The notes beneath the pieces are model-generated. The model saw only the letters and a list, made by a program, of their open reading frames with translations, was not told where the DNA came from and made no database searches. From CAMLIZ01 sp036231905 (GTDB lineage Bacteria > Pseudomonadota > Gammaproteobacteria > Burkholderiales > Burkholderiaceae_C), in NCBI RefSeq assembly GCF_036231905.1, contig NZ_JAZARE010000005.1, forward strand, positions 124,001 to 188,000: a stretch of 64,000 bases of DNA. Direction: 5' to 3'. Position numbers and translations under genes: made by a program. This document shows positions 33,956 through 41,735 of the stretch, piece after piece; positions within the stretch are counted from its first letter, which is position 1, and each line of letters opens with the position of its first letter.

Positions 33956-35038
33956 TCAGAGCTTCTGCGCCTGCATGAAGTCGTCGAAGCTGGCCTCGGC
34001 AAAGCGGAACCACAGGTTCTGGTCGCGGCGGAAGTTGGCGTAGTCCTCGTACACCTTCTTCCAGCGCGGGTTCTTGGCCGAGAGGTCGCTGTACAAGGCC
34101 ATCGATTCCTTGAAGGCCGCATCCATCATGTCCTTGGGGAAGCGAGCGAGCTTGGTGCCGGAGGCCACCAGCTGCTTCAGCGCCGCCGGGTTCTTGGCGT
34201 CGTACTTCGCCTGCATGTCCAGGTGCGCAAAGGCGGACGCCGCATCGATGATGGCCTTGTACTCCGCGCTCAGGCCGTCATAGGCCTTGGTGTTGATGAA
34301 GAAGTCGACCTGGGGGCCGCCCTCCCACCAGCCGGGGTAGTAGTAGTTGGGCGCCACCTTGTTGAAGCCCAGCTTCTGGTCGTCGTACGGGCCCACCCAT
34401 TCGGCCGCGTCGATGGTGCCCTTCTCCAGCGCCTGGTAGATCTCGCCGCCGGGGATGTTCTGCGGCACGCCGCCCATGCGCTCGATCACCTTTCCGGCGA
34501 AGCCACCGATGCGGAACTTCAGGCCCTTGATGTCCGCTGCGCTCTTCACTTCCTTGCGGAACCAGCCGGCCATCTGCGCGCCGGTGTTGCCGCCCATGAA
34601 GTTGATGATGTTGTAGCCGCGGTAGAACTCGCGCATCAGCTTCAGGCCGTTGCCCTCGATCATCCACGCGCTCATCTGGCGCGAGTTCATGCCGAAGGGA
34701 ATGGCGGCGCCGATGGCGAAGGTCTCGTCCTTGCCGAAGAAGTAGTACGGCACCGTGTGGCACATCTCGACGGTGCCGTTCTGCACCCCGTCCACCACGC
34801 CGAAGGGCGGCATCAGCTCGCCGCCGGCATGCACCGAGATCTCGAACTTGCCGCCCGACATCTCCTTGACCTTGCGGGCGAACACGTCGGCTCCGCCAAA
34901 GATGGTGTCCAGCGACTTCGGGAAGCTGGAGGCCAGGCGCCAGCGGACGTTGGCTTGCGCATGCACGATCGCGGGGGCCACGCTGGCGGCCAGCACACCC
35001 GCTAGGCCGGCTCCGCGCACGAAGGAACGACGTTCCAT
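33956..35038 (-). CDS. TRAP transporter substrate-binding protein, TakP-like, copy 1
   Basis: 360-residue periplasmic receptor with a twin-arginine signal (MERRSFVRGAG, cut near AHAQA at about residue 28). It is close to TakP, which binds 2-oxo acids: GGFAGKVIERMGGVPQ, IYQALEKGTIDAAEWVGPYD and KLGF carry the usual ligand arginine and tryptophan region. ATG 35038 follows GAGGAG. About 39 substitutions separate it from the next gene (about 89 percent identity, hand count). The two lie in tandem and point towards dctQM. Confidence 0.93.
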   Translation of the reverse strand: MERRSFVRGAGLAGVLAASVAPAIVHAQANVRWRLASSFPKSLDTIFGGADVFARKVKEMSGGKFEISVHAGGELMPPFGVVDGVQNGTVEMCHTVPYYFFGKDETFAIGAAIPFGMNSRQMSAWMIEGNGLKLMREFYRGYNIINFMGGNTGAQMAGWFRKEVKSAADIKGLKFRIGGFAGKVIERMGGVPQNIPGGEIYQALEKGTIDAAEWVGPYDDQKLGFNKVAPNYYYPGWWEGGPQVDFFINTKAYDGLSAEYKAIIDAASAFAHLDMQAKYDAKNPAALKQLVASGTKLARFPKDMMDAAFKESMALYSDLSAKNPRWKKVYEDYANFRRDQNLWFRFAEASFDDFMQAQKL

Positions 35039-35099
35039 GAACACTCCTCAAGTGACAGCTATGACTCAGGAGCGGCGGATTCTAGGAGCGCTAAATGTG

Positions 35100-35129
35100 C
35101 AACGCCGCAGGGTAACCACTGCGGCGTTG
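35100..35129. terminator. 11-bp hairpin between the two binding-protein genes
   Basis: CAACGCCGCAG (35100-35110) pairs perfectly with CTGCGGCGTTG (35119-35129), loop of eight. It lies after the end of copy 2 and before copy 1. No T-run follows in the gene direction, so it may be a partial terminator or an mRNA-stabilising element. Confidence 0.5.
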
Positions 35130-35192
35130 TGTTCCTTGCATCAATGCAAGATCGCCTGGCACTGATGCACAACGCCGGGCGAACGAAGCGAT

Positions 35193-36275
35193 TTACAGCT
35201 TCTGTGCTTGCATGAAGTCGTCGAAGCCGGCTTCGGCAAAGCGGAACCACAGGTTCTGGTCGCGTCGGAAGTTGGCGTAGTCCTCGTAGATCTTCTTCCA
35301 GTTGGCGTTCTTGGCGCCAATGTCGGAATACAGCGCCATGGACTCCTTGAAAGCCGCATCCATCACGTCGCGCGGGAAGCGGGCCAGCTTGGTGCCGGAA
35401 GCCACCAGCTGCTTCAGTGCAGCCGGGTTCTTGGCGTCGTACTTGGCCTGCATGTCGACGTGCGCGACATGGGTGGCGGCATCGACGATCGCCTTGTACT
35501 CGGCCGACAGGCCTTCATAGGCCTTGGTGTTGATGAAGAAGTCCAGTTGCGGGCCGCCTTCCCACCAGCCGGGGTAGTAGTAGTTGGGCGCCACCTTGTT
35601 GAAGCCCAGCTTCTGGTCGTCGTACGGGCCCACCCATTCGGCCGCATCGATGGTGCCCTTTTCCAGCGCCTGGTAGATCTCGCCGCCGGGGATGTTCTGC
35701 GGCACGCCACCCATGCGCTCGACCACCTTGCCCGCGAAGCCGCCCACGCGGAACTTCAGGCCCTTCATGTCCGCAACGGTCTTGATCTCCTTGCGGTACC
35801 AGCCACCCATCTGGGCGCCGGTGTTGCCGCCCATGAAGTTGATGATGTTGTAGCCCTTGTAGAACTCGCGCATCAGCTTCAGGCCGTTGCCTTCCACCAT
35901 CCACGCGGTCATCTGGCGCGAATTGAGGCCGAAGGGAATCGCGCAACCGAGGGCGAAGCACTCGTCCTTGCCGAAGAAGTAGTACGGCGCGGTGTGGGCC
36001 ATTTCCACCGTGCCGTTCTGCACGCCGTCGACCACGCCGAAGGGAGGCATCAGTTCGCCACCGGCGTGAACCGAAATCTCGAACTTGCCGCCCGACATGT
36101 CCTTCACCTTCTTGGCGAACACTTCGGCGGCACCAAAGATGGTGTCCAAGGATTTCGGGAAGCTCGACGCCAGGCGCCAACGGATGTTGGCCTGGGCATG
36201 CACGATGGCCGGTGCGGCACCGGCAGCCAGCACGCCGGCCAGGCCCGCGCCGCGTACGAAGGAACGACGTTCCAT
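35193..36275 (-). CDS. TRAP transporter substrate-binding protein, TakP-like, copy 2
   Basis: 360-residue paralogue of the neighbouring receptor, same length and without gaps. The Tat signal MERRSFVRGAG and the binding-site blocks (FRVGGFAGKV, DAAEWVGPYDDQKLGF) are intact. Substitutions are mostly conservative and cluster in the first half and near residues 275-290. ATG 36275 follows AGGAGA. It is read first, with copy 1 downstream. The duplication may give different substrate affinity or dosage; both should feed DctQM. Confidence 0.93.
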   Translation of the reverse strand: MERRSFVRGAGLAGVLAAGAAPAIVHAQANIRWRLASSFPKSLDTIFGAAEVFAKKVKDMSGGKFEISVHAGGELMPPFGVVDGVQNGTVEMAHTAPYYFFGKDECFALGCAIPFGLNSRQMTAWMVEGNGLKLMREFYKGYNIINFMGGNTGAQMGGWYRKEIKTVADMKGLKFRVGGFAGKVVERMGGVPQNIPGGEIYQALEKGTIDAAEWVGPYDDQKLGFNKVAPNYYYPGWWEGGPQLDFFINTKAYEGLSAEYKAIVDAATHVAHVDMQAKYDAKNPAALKQLVASGTKLARFPRDVMDAAFKESMALYSDIGAKNANWKKIYEDYANFRRDQNLWFRFAEAGFDDFMQAQKL

Positions 36276-36494
36276 GAGGTCTCCTCTTGAAGGTGGAAAG
36301 CAGAACTGCAGGACAACACTGCAAAAGCGCAGCCAATTGTGGGCGGCCGGTGGAGGGATCGGCACGGGGTTTGCACCGTAATCCCATCGGCTTGTGAACC
36401 CGTTCTCGGCGAGCCGCTGCGAGGCTAACGGCCCAACCTTGAAGCTCGCTGAACAAGGGCGCGCGGTGCGCCCCGAGGAAACCCGTACGGCGCG

Positions 36495-37868
36495 TCAGCT
36501 TCCCGCGATCTTCATGCGCTCGATCAGCACCGAGCCGATGGTCTTGGTGCCCATGGTGTAGGCGTCAGCACCCACCGCGGAGATCTGCTTGAACATGTCG
36601 CGCAGGTTGCCCGCGATCGTGACCTCATGCACCGGGTGAACGATGCGCCCGTTCTCCACCCAGAAGCCCGCGGCGCCGCGCGAATAGTCGCCGGTCACGT
36701 AGTTCACCCCCTGCCCCATCAGCTCGATGACGAACAGGCCGCGGTGCAGCTTGCGCAGCATCTCGTCCAGGTTGTCGCCCGGCCGGGTGAGCCGGCTGGT
36801 GAGGGTGAGGTTCTGCGAGCCGCCGGCATGGCCGGTGGTGCGCATGCCGAGCTTGCGTGCGGAATAGCTGGAGAGGAAGTAGCCCTGCACCACCCCGCCT
36901 TCGACCACGCTGCGCGGCTTGGTGGCCACCCCTTCGTCGTCGAAGGGCGCGCTGCCCTTGCCTTTGGGGATGTGCGGGTCCTCGCGGATGTCGATGTGGT
37001 CGGCGAGCACCGGCTGCCCGAGGCTGTCGACCAGAAAGCTCGCCTTGCGGTACAGCGAGCCGCCGCTGGTGGCCTGCACATAGGCGCCCAGCAAGCCGGC
37101 CGCCAAGGTGGACTCGAACAGCACCGGCACCTCGCATGTGGCGATCTTGCGCGACTTCAGGCGCGACAGCGCGCGCTCGGCGGCATAGCGCCCCACCGCC
37201 TCGGGTGCGGCCATGTCGGCGGCATTGCGTTCCGAGGTGTACCAGGCGTCGCGCTGCATGCCGTCGCCGCGGCCAGCGATGGGCGCCACCGACAGCGAAT
37301 GGCGCGAGCTGGCGTAGCCGCCACGAAAGCCGCGCGAGTTGCCGGCGAAGAAGTGCGACTGCTGGGCCGACACACCTGCGCCTTCGGAGTTGGTGATGCG
37401 CTTGTCGGTGGTGAGCGCCGCGTCCTCGCAGCGGCGTGCCAGCTCGGCGGCGGCCGCCGCGTCGATGTCCCAGGGATGGAACAGGTCCAGGTCGCGTGCG
37501 GCCTGCTCCGGCGTGACGAGATCTGCCTCGTCGGGCAGCCCGGCGGCAGGGTCTTCCGCCGTGAAACGCGCGATGTCGTAAGCGGCCTTGACCGTCTGCT
37601 CCAGCGCGGTGCGGGAGAAGTCGGACGTGCTCGCGTTGCCGCGCCGCTGGCCGATGTAGACCGCCACGCCCACCGACTTGTCGCGGTTGCGCTCCACGTT
37701 TTCCAGCTCGCCCTTGCGAACCGACACCGACAGGCCTACGCCTTCGGACACCTCCGCACCGGCGTCGCTGGCGCCCAGGTCGCGCGCGATCGCCAGGGCG
37801 TCCTCGACGATCTGCTGGAACTGCTCGCGGGAATAGGCGAAGCCGGAGTCGGAACGGGAGGTGGTCAT
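36495..37868 (-). CDS. pmbA: Metalloprotease PmbA (TldE)
   Basis: 457-residue partner of TldD; the TldD/TldE pair degrades unstructured peptides and matures some peptide antibiotics. Family blocks are visible: VYIGQRRGNASTSDFS, PVLFESTLAAGLLGAY, SSYSARKLGMRTTGHAGG and the C-terminal GAAGFWVENG. PmbA lacks the HExxxH zinc motif held by TldD, and none is seen. tldD is not in this window. It is divergent from darP, a common arrangement in this group. Confidence 0.95.
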   Translation of the reverse strand: MTTSRSDSGFAYSREQFQQIVEDALAIARDLGASDAGAEVSEGVGLSVSVRKGELENVERNRDKSVGVAVYIGQRRGNASTSDFSRTALEQTVKAAYDIARFTAEDPAAGLPDEADLVTPEQAARDLDLFHPWDIDAAAAAELARRCEDAALTTDKRITNSEGAGVSAQQSHFFAGNSRGFRGGYASSRHSLSVAPIAGRGDGMQRDAWYTSERNAADMAAPEAVGRYAAERALSRLKSRKIATCEVPVLFESTLAAGLLGAYVQATSGGSLYRKASFLVDSLGQPVLADHIDIREDPHIPKGKGSAPFDDEGVATKPRSVVEGGVVQGYFLSSYSARKLGMRTTGHAGGSQNLTLTSRLTRPGDNLDEMLRKLHRGLFVIELMGQGVNYVTGDYSRGAAGFWVENGRIVHPVHEVTIAGNLRDMFKQISAVGADAYTMGTKTIGSVLIERMKIAGS

Positions 37869-37954
37869 GGGGTGCGACAGCCGTGCGCAGCACGGGCGAA
37901 AGATGGGGCGCGGCTATCATAGCGACCCCCTTTCCCGCCCGCTCCAGCCGCCTC

Positions 37955-38485
37955 ATGTCCCCGGACGAACTCGACCCAGACGCCAGTCCGCAGCCCTACT
38001 ACGAGCGGCCGAGCAAGACGCGGATGAAGAAGCAGTCGCACGACCTGCAGGCCCTGGGCCAGGCGCTGGTGGACCTGCCGGACGACCGCCTGGCCGCCCT
38101 GCCGGCCGAAGAGAGCCTGATCGACGCGGTGCGCGAGTACAAGAAAACCCGCTCGCACGAAGGCCGGCGCCGCCAGATGCAATACATCGGCAAGCTGATG
38201 CGCCACACCGACCCCGAGCCCCTGCGCGAGGCGGTGGCCGCGATGCAAGTGCCGCGCGCCAAGGACACGCTTGCCCTGCACCAGGCGGAGCTGTGGCGCG
38301 ACACGCTGATTGCCGACGACGAAACGCTCACCCGCTGGATGGCGGAGCATCCCGAGTCGGACACGCAGCAGTTGCGCAGCCTGATCCGCGCCGCCCGCAA
38401 GGAAGGCGCGCTGCCGCCCGAGCAGCGCCATGGCCGGGCCTACCGCGAGCTGTTCCAGTTCATCAAGAAGGCGATGGCGGAATGA
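37955..38485 (+). CDS. darP: Ribosome-associated protein DarP (YjgA, DUF615)
   Basis: 176-residue charged helical protein of the YjgA family, which binds late pre-50S particles (SKTRMKKQSHDLQALGQALV, RRRQMQYIGKLMR, GRAYRELFQFIK). ATG 37955 gives the standard length. A -10-like TATCAT lies at 37915-37920. It overlaps mogA by ATGA and is divergent from pmbA. Confidence 0.93.
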   Translation: MSPDELDPDASPQPYYERPSKTRMKKQSHDLQALGQALVDLPDDRLAALPAEESLIDAVREYKKTRSHEGRRRQMQYIGKLMRHTDPEPLREAVAAMQVPRAKDTLALHQAELWRDTLIADDETLTRWMAEHPESDTQQLRSLIRAARKEGALPPEQRHGRAYRELFQFIKKAMAE

Positions 38486-39072
38486 GCGGTCTGGAGCTTG
38501 TTCGCATCGGGGTCGTGTCCATCAGCGACCGCGCCTCCACCGGCGTCTATGAAGACAAAGGCCTGCCGGCCCTGCGCGATTGGCTAGGCCGCGCGCTGCG
38601 CAACCCGATCGACTGGGAAAGCCGGCTGATCCCAGATGAAGCTCCACTCATCAGCAACACCTTGCGCGAGTTGGTCGACGTGGCCGGCTGCCACCTGGTG
38701 CTCACCACCGGCGGCACCGGGCCCTCGCCGCGCGACGTGACGCCGGAGGCCACGCTGGCGGTGGCCGACAAGGAGATGCCGGGCTTCAGCGAGCAGATGC
38801 GCCAGATCAGCCTGCGCTTCGTGCCCACCGCCATCCTGTCGCGCCAGGTGGCGGTGATCCGCGGCAAGGCCCTGATCATCAACCTGCCGGGCCAGCCGAA
38901 ATCCATCGCGGAAACGCTGGAAGGGCTGCCAGGCGCGACGCCGCCGGTGCACGGCATCTTTGCTGCCGTGCCCTATTGCATCGACCTGATCGGCGGCCCT
39001 TACCTGGTCACCGACCCGGCGGTGTGCGCGGCCTTCCGGCCGAAGTCGGCGATCCGCCCGCCAGCTACTTGA
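38482..39072 (+). CDS. mogA: Molybdopterin adenylyltransferase MogA
   Basis: 196-residue enzyme that adenylylates molybdopterin before molybdate insertion. The MoCF motif is TTGGTGPSPRDVTPEAT (about residues 75-91), with GISDRASTG-like VSISDRASTG near the N-terminus and LPGQPKSIAETL. The product supplies the molybdenum cofactor needed by NasA in this window. The stop overlaps cysE by 8 bases. Confidence 0.95.
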   Translation: MSGLELVRIGVVSISDRASTGVYEDKGLPALRDWLGRALRNPIDWESRLIPDEAPLISNTLRELVDVAGCHLVLTTGGTGPSPRDVTPEATLAVADKEMPGFSEQMRQISLRFVPTAILSRQVAVIRGKALIINLPGQPKSIAETLEGLPGATPPVHGIFAAVPYCIDLIGGPYLVTDPAVCAAFRPKSAIRPPAT

Positions 39073-39844
39073 CCAGGCGCTCCAGCTTCTGGGCGTCGAA
39101 GTGCTCGGTGGTCTGGGCGTCTTCTGGCACGCAGTCCTCCCCCGGCAATTCACGCGAACGGGACGACAGCTTCTCAATCGCCTGCCACAGCAGCGCGATC
39201 TGGTGCTCGTGGCCGGCCGCATGGTCGATCAGGCCCTTCATGGCCTGCGCCACCGGGTCGTCGCCCTGCGTCACGCCATAGGCTGAGAAGCCCATGCGCG
39301 CCGCCACCGCCTCGCGCGTGGCGTCGGCATCTGCCTGGATGATGCGTGCCGGGTTGCCCACCGCGGTGGCGCCCGGCGGCACCGGCTTGACCACCACGGC
39401 ACTGGAGCCGATGCGCGCGCCGTCCCCGACCGTGAAGCCGCCCAGCACCTGCGAGTTCGCGCCCACGATCACACCGCGCCCCAGCGTCGGGTGCCGCTTG
39501 GCGCCCTTGGACAAGGAGGTGCCGCCCAGCGTCACGCCCTGGTAGATGGTGCATTCATCGCCGATCTCGGCCGTTTCGCCCACCACCACGCCCATGCCAT
39601 GGTCGATGAAGACCCGCCGGCCGATGGTGGCGCCCGGGTGGATCTCGATGCCGGTGAAAAAGCGGCCCAGGTGCGAGATGAAACGCGCCAGCCAGCGCAG
39701 GCCGTGCTGCCAGCACCAATGGGCGCGCCGATGGAAGATCAGCGCATGCAGGCCCGGGTAACAGGTGAGCACCTCCCACGTCGAACGCGCCGCAGGGTCG
39801 CGCTCGAGGATGCAGGCGATGTCTTCACGCAGTCGGCTGAACAT
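39065..39844 (-). CDS. cysE: Serine O-acetyltransferase CysE (short N-terminal type)
   Basis: 259-residue left-handed beta-helix acetyltransferase making O-acetylserine for cysteine synthesis. Visible are FTGIEIHPGATIG, the catalytic-type FIDHGMGVVVGETAEIG and QGVTLGGTS with hexapeptide repeats to about residue 185. It has the short N-terminus of EpsC-type enzymes and a charged C-terminal tail of about 70 residues that is longer than usual. It converges with mogA, overlapping by 8 bases. Confidence 0.94.
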   Translation of the reverse strand: MFSRLREDIACILERDPAARSTWEVLTCYPGLHALIFHRRAHWCWQHGLRWLARFISHLGRFFTGIEIHPGATIGRRVFIDHGMGVVVGETAEIGDECTIYQGVTLGGTSLSKGAKRHPTLGRGVIVGANSQVLGGFTVGDGARIGSSAVVVKPVPPGATAVGNPARIIQADADATREAVAARMGFSAYGVTQGDDPVAQAMKGLIDHAAGHEHQIALLWQAIEKLSSRSRELPGEDCVPEDAQTTEHFDAQKLERLVK

Positions 39845-39932
39845 GGGGTTGACCCTGTGTCGGGCTGAAGTGGAGCAAGTGTATGCGCGGCCCTCATAAC
39901 AAGCCGGCCAGCGGGGAGAAGCGCCGTGCGAC

Positions 39933-40679
39933 CTATGGCCGCTTGGCCATCGCCCGGGCGATGCCGCGCAGGATGTGGACTTCGGTGTCCTGCAGTTGGG
40001 CCCGGTTGAGCAGCTGCTGCAGGCGAGGCATCAGCTTCTTGGGCGCGTTGGGGTCCAGGAAACCGATGTCCACCAGCACCTGCTGCCAGTGGTCCAGCAG
40101 GCCGGCGATGGCGGTGCCGTCGGCGAGGGCGGGGTCGACGGTGCGCGGGGCGACGGCAAAGCCGCCCAGCGCCTGGCGCCAGTCATACGCGATCAACTGC
40201 ACCGCCTGGGCGAGGTTGAGCGAGCCGTAATCGGGATGGGTGGGGATGCTCAGGCACGCATGGCAGGCATAGACCTCGTCGTTGCTCATGCCGAAGCGCT
40301 CGCTGCCGAACACGAAGGCCACACGCTGCGGCTGCCGCACCAGTTGAGCGAACAGCTCGCGCGGCGCGAAGGTCGGTGGCCCGAAATCGCGCGGCGTCAT
40401 CGCCGTGGCGCAGGCGTAGCTCACGCCTTCGAGCGCCTGCGCCAAGGTGTCCACGATGCGTGCGCGCACCAGGATGTCGGCCGCACCGCTGGCCATCGCC
40501 ACGGTTTCTTCGCGCGACAACACGTCGTCGAAACGCGGCTTCACCAGCACCAGGTCGGAAAAACCCATCACCTTCATGGCACGCGCCACCGAGCCCACGT
40601 TGCCCGGATGGCTGGTGTTGAGCAGGATGAAGCGGGTGGGGTCGCTGGCTTGCACGATGGCGCCGGGTAAAATCGGCAT
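39933..40679 (-). CDS. trmJ: tRNA (Cm32/Um32) methyltransferase TrmJ
   Basis: 248-residue SPOUT-family enzyme. Family blocks: FILLNTSHPGNVGSVARAMK, FVFGSERFGMSNDEV and IPTHPDYGSLNLAQAVQLIAYD (each within the trefoil-knot domain), then a C-terminal helical domain. It 2-prime-O-methylates position 32 of the anticodon loop. ATG 40679 (MPILPGAIV) is chosen; no Shine-Dalgarno precedes it. The upstream frame is open only because of high GC. It is divergent from suhB across 78 bases. Confidence 0.93.
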   Translation of the reverse strand: MPILPGAIVQASDPTRFILLNTSHPGNVGSVARAMKVMGFSDLVLVKPRFDDVLSREETVAMASGAADILVRARIVDTLAQALEGVSYACATAMTPRDFGPPTFAPRELFAQLVRQPQRVAFVFGSERFGMSNDEVYACHACLSIPTHPDYGSLNLAQAVQLIAYDWRQALGGFAVAPRTVDPALADGTAIAGLLDHWQQVLVDIGFLDPNAPKKLMPRLQQLLNRAQLQDTEVHILRGIARAMAKRP

Positions 40680-40757
40680 TATCGGCAGCGGGCCACCGCC
40701 GCCACGCTCTTTCCTCCCGTCGTCGCCGTTCTCTTTGCCTTCACAGCAGGTCGCCCC

Positions 40758-41717
40758 ATGTCCCAAGCCCTGAACCCCATGCTCAACATCGCCATCAAGG
40801 CGGCACGCACGGCCGGTTCCATCATCAACCGGGCATCGCTGGACCTGGACATCCTCAAGATCAACACCAAGTCGCCCAACGACTTCGTGACCGAGGTGGA
40901 CCAGGCGGCCGAGAACGCGATCATCGAGACCCTGCTCACCGCCTACCCCGGCCACGGCATCCTGGCCGAGGAATCGGGCCGCGAGCATGGCGCCAAGAAC
41001 AGCGAATACGTCTGGATCATCGATCCGCTGGACGGCACCACCAACTTCATCCACGGCTTTCCGGTCTATGCGGTGTCCATCGCGCTGACCTACCGCGGCC
41101 AGGTGCAACAGGCGGTGGTGTACGACCCGTCGCGCAACGACCTGTTCTATGCCTCCAAGGGCCGGGGCGCGTTCCTGAACGACCGGCGCCTGCGCGTGTC
41201 CAAGCGCACCCGCATGTCCGACTCGCTCATCGGCACCGGTTTTCCCTTCCGCAAGGGCGACAATTTCAAGCGCTACGTGAAGATGTTCGAAGAGGTGATG
41301 CAGCAGTGCGCCGGCCTGCGCCGCCCGGGCGCCGCGGCGCTGGACCTCTGCTACGTGGCTGCGGGCTACTACGACGGCTTCTTCGAGACCGGCCTCAACC
41401 CCTGGGACGTGGCCGCCGGCTCGCTGATGATCACCGAGGCGGGTGGGTTGATCGGCAACTTCACCGGCGAAGCGGACTACCTGTTCCAGCGTGAGGTGGT
41501 GGCCGGCTCGCCCAAGATCTATGGCCAGCTCGTGCAGATCCTGTCGCCCTACACCCGCGTGATCAAGCAGGACGAGGAGCACCCGGCCGGCGCTGCGCCC
41601 GAGGGTTCGCCCGAGCAGGCGCTGGCCGCGGCCGTGCGCGGGGCCGACGCTGCGCCAGTGCCACAACCCGAAGAAAAGAAGCGGACGGCGGTGCGCATCC
41701 GCAAGGCCGACCTCTGA
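40758..41717 (+). CDS. suhB: Inositol-1-monophosphatase SuhB
   Basis: 319-residue member of the lithium-sensitive phosphatase family. Metal ligands appear in DFVTEVD, LAEESG, WIIDPLDGTTNFIHG and NPWDVAAG. The E. coli homologue is also a partner in rRNA transcription antitermination. A lysine/alanine-rich C-terminal tail of about 40 residues extends beyond the catalytic domain (usual 265-270). A TAAAAT -10-like site lies at 40669-40674. mutS follows after 18 bases. Confidence 0.94.
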   Translation: MSQALNPMLNIAIKAARTAGSIINRASLDLDILKINTKSPNDFVTEVDQAAENAIIETLLTAYPGHGILAEESGREHGAKNSEYVWIIDPLDGTTNFIHGFPVYAVSIALTYRGQVQQAVVYDPSRNDLFYASKGRGAFLNDRRLRVSKRTRMSDSLIGTGFPFRKGDNFKRYVKMFEEVMQQCAGLRRPGAAALDLCYVAAGYYDGFFETGLNPWDVAAGSLMITEAGGLIGNFTGEADYLFQREVVAGSPKIYGQLVQILSPYTRVIKQDEEHPAGAAPEGSPEQALAAAVRGADAAPVPQPEEKKRTAVRIRKADL

Positions 41718-41735
41718 CCTCACCGGGCTGACCCG

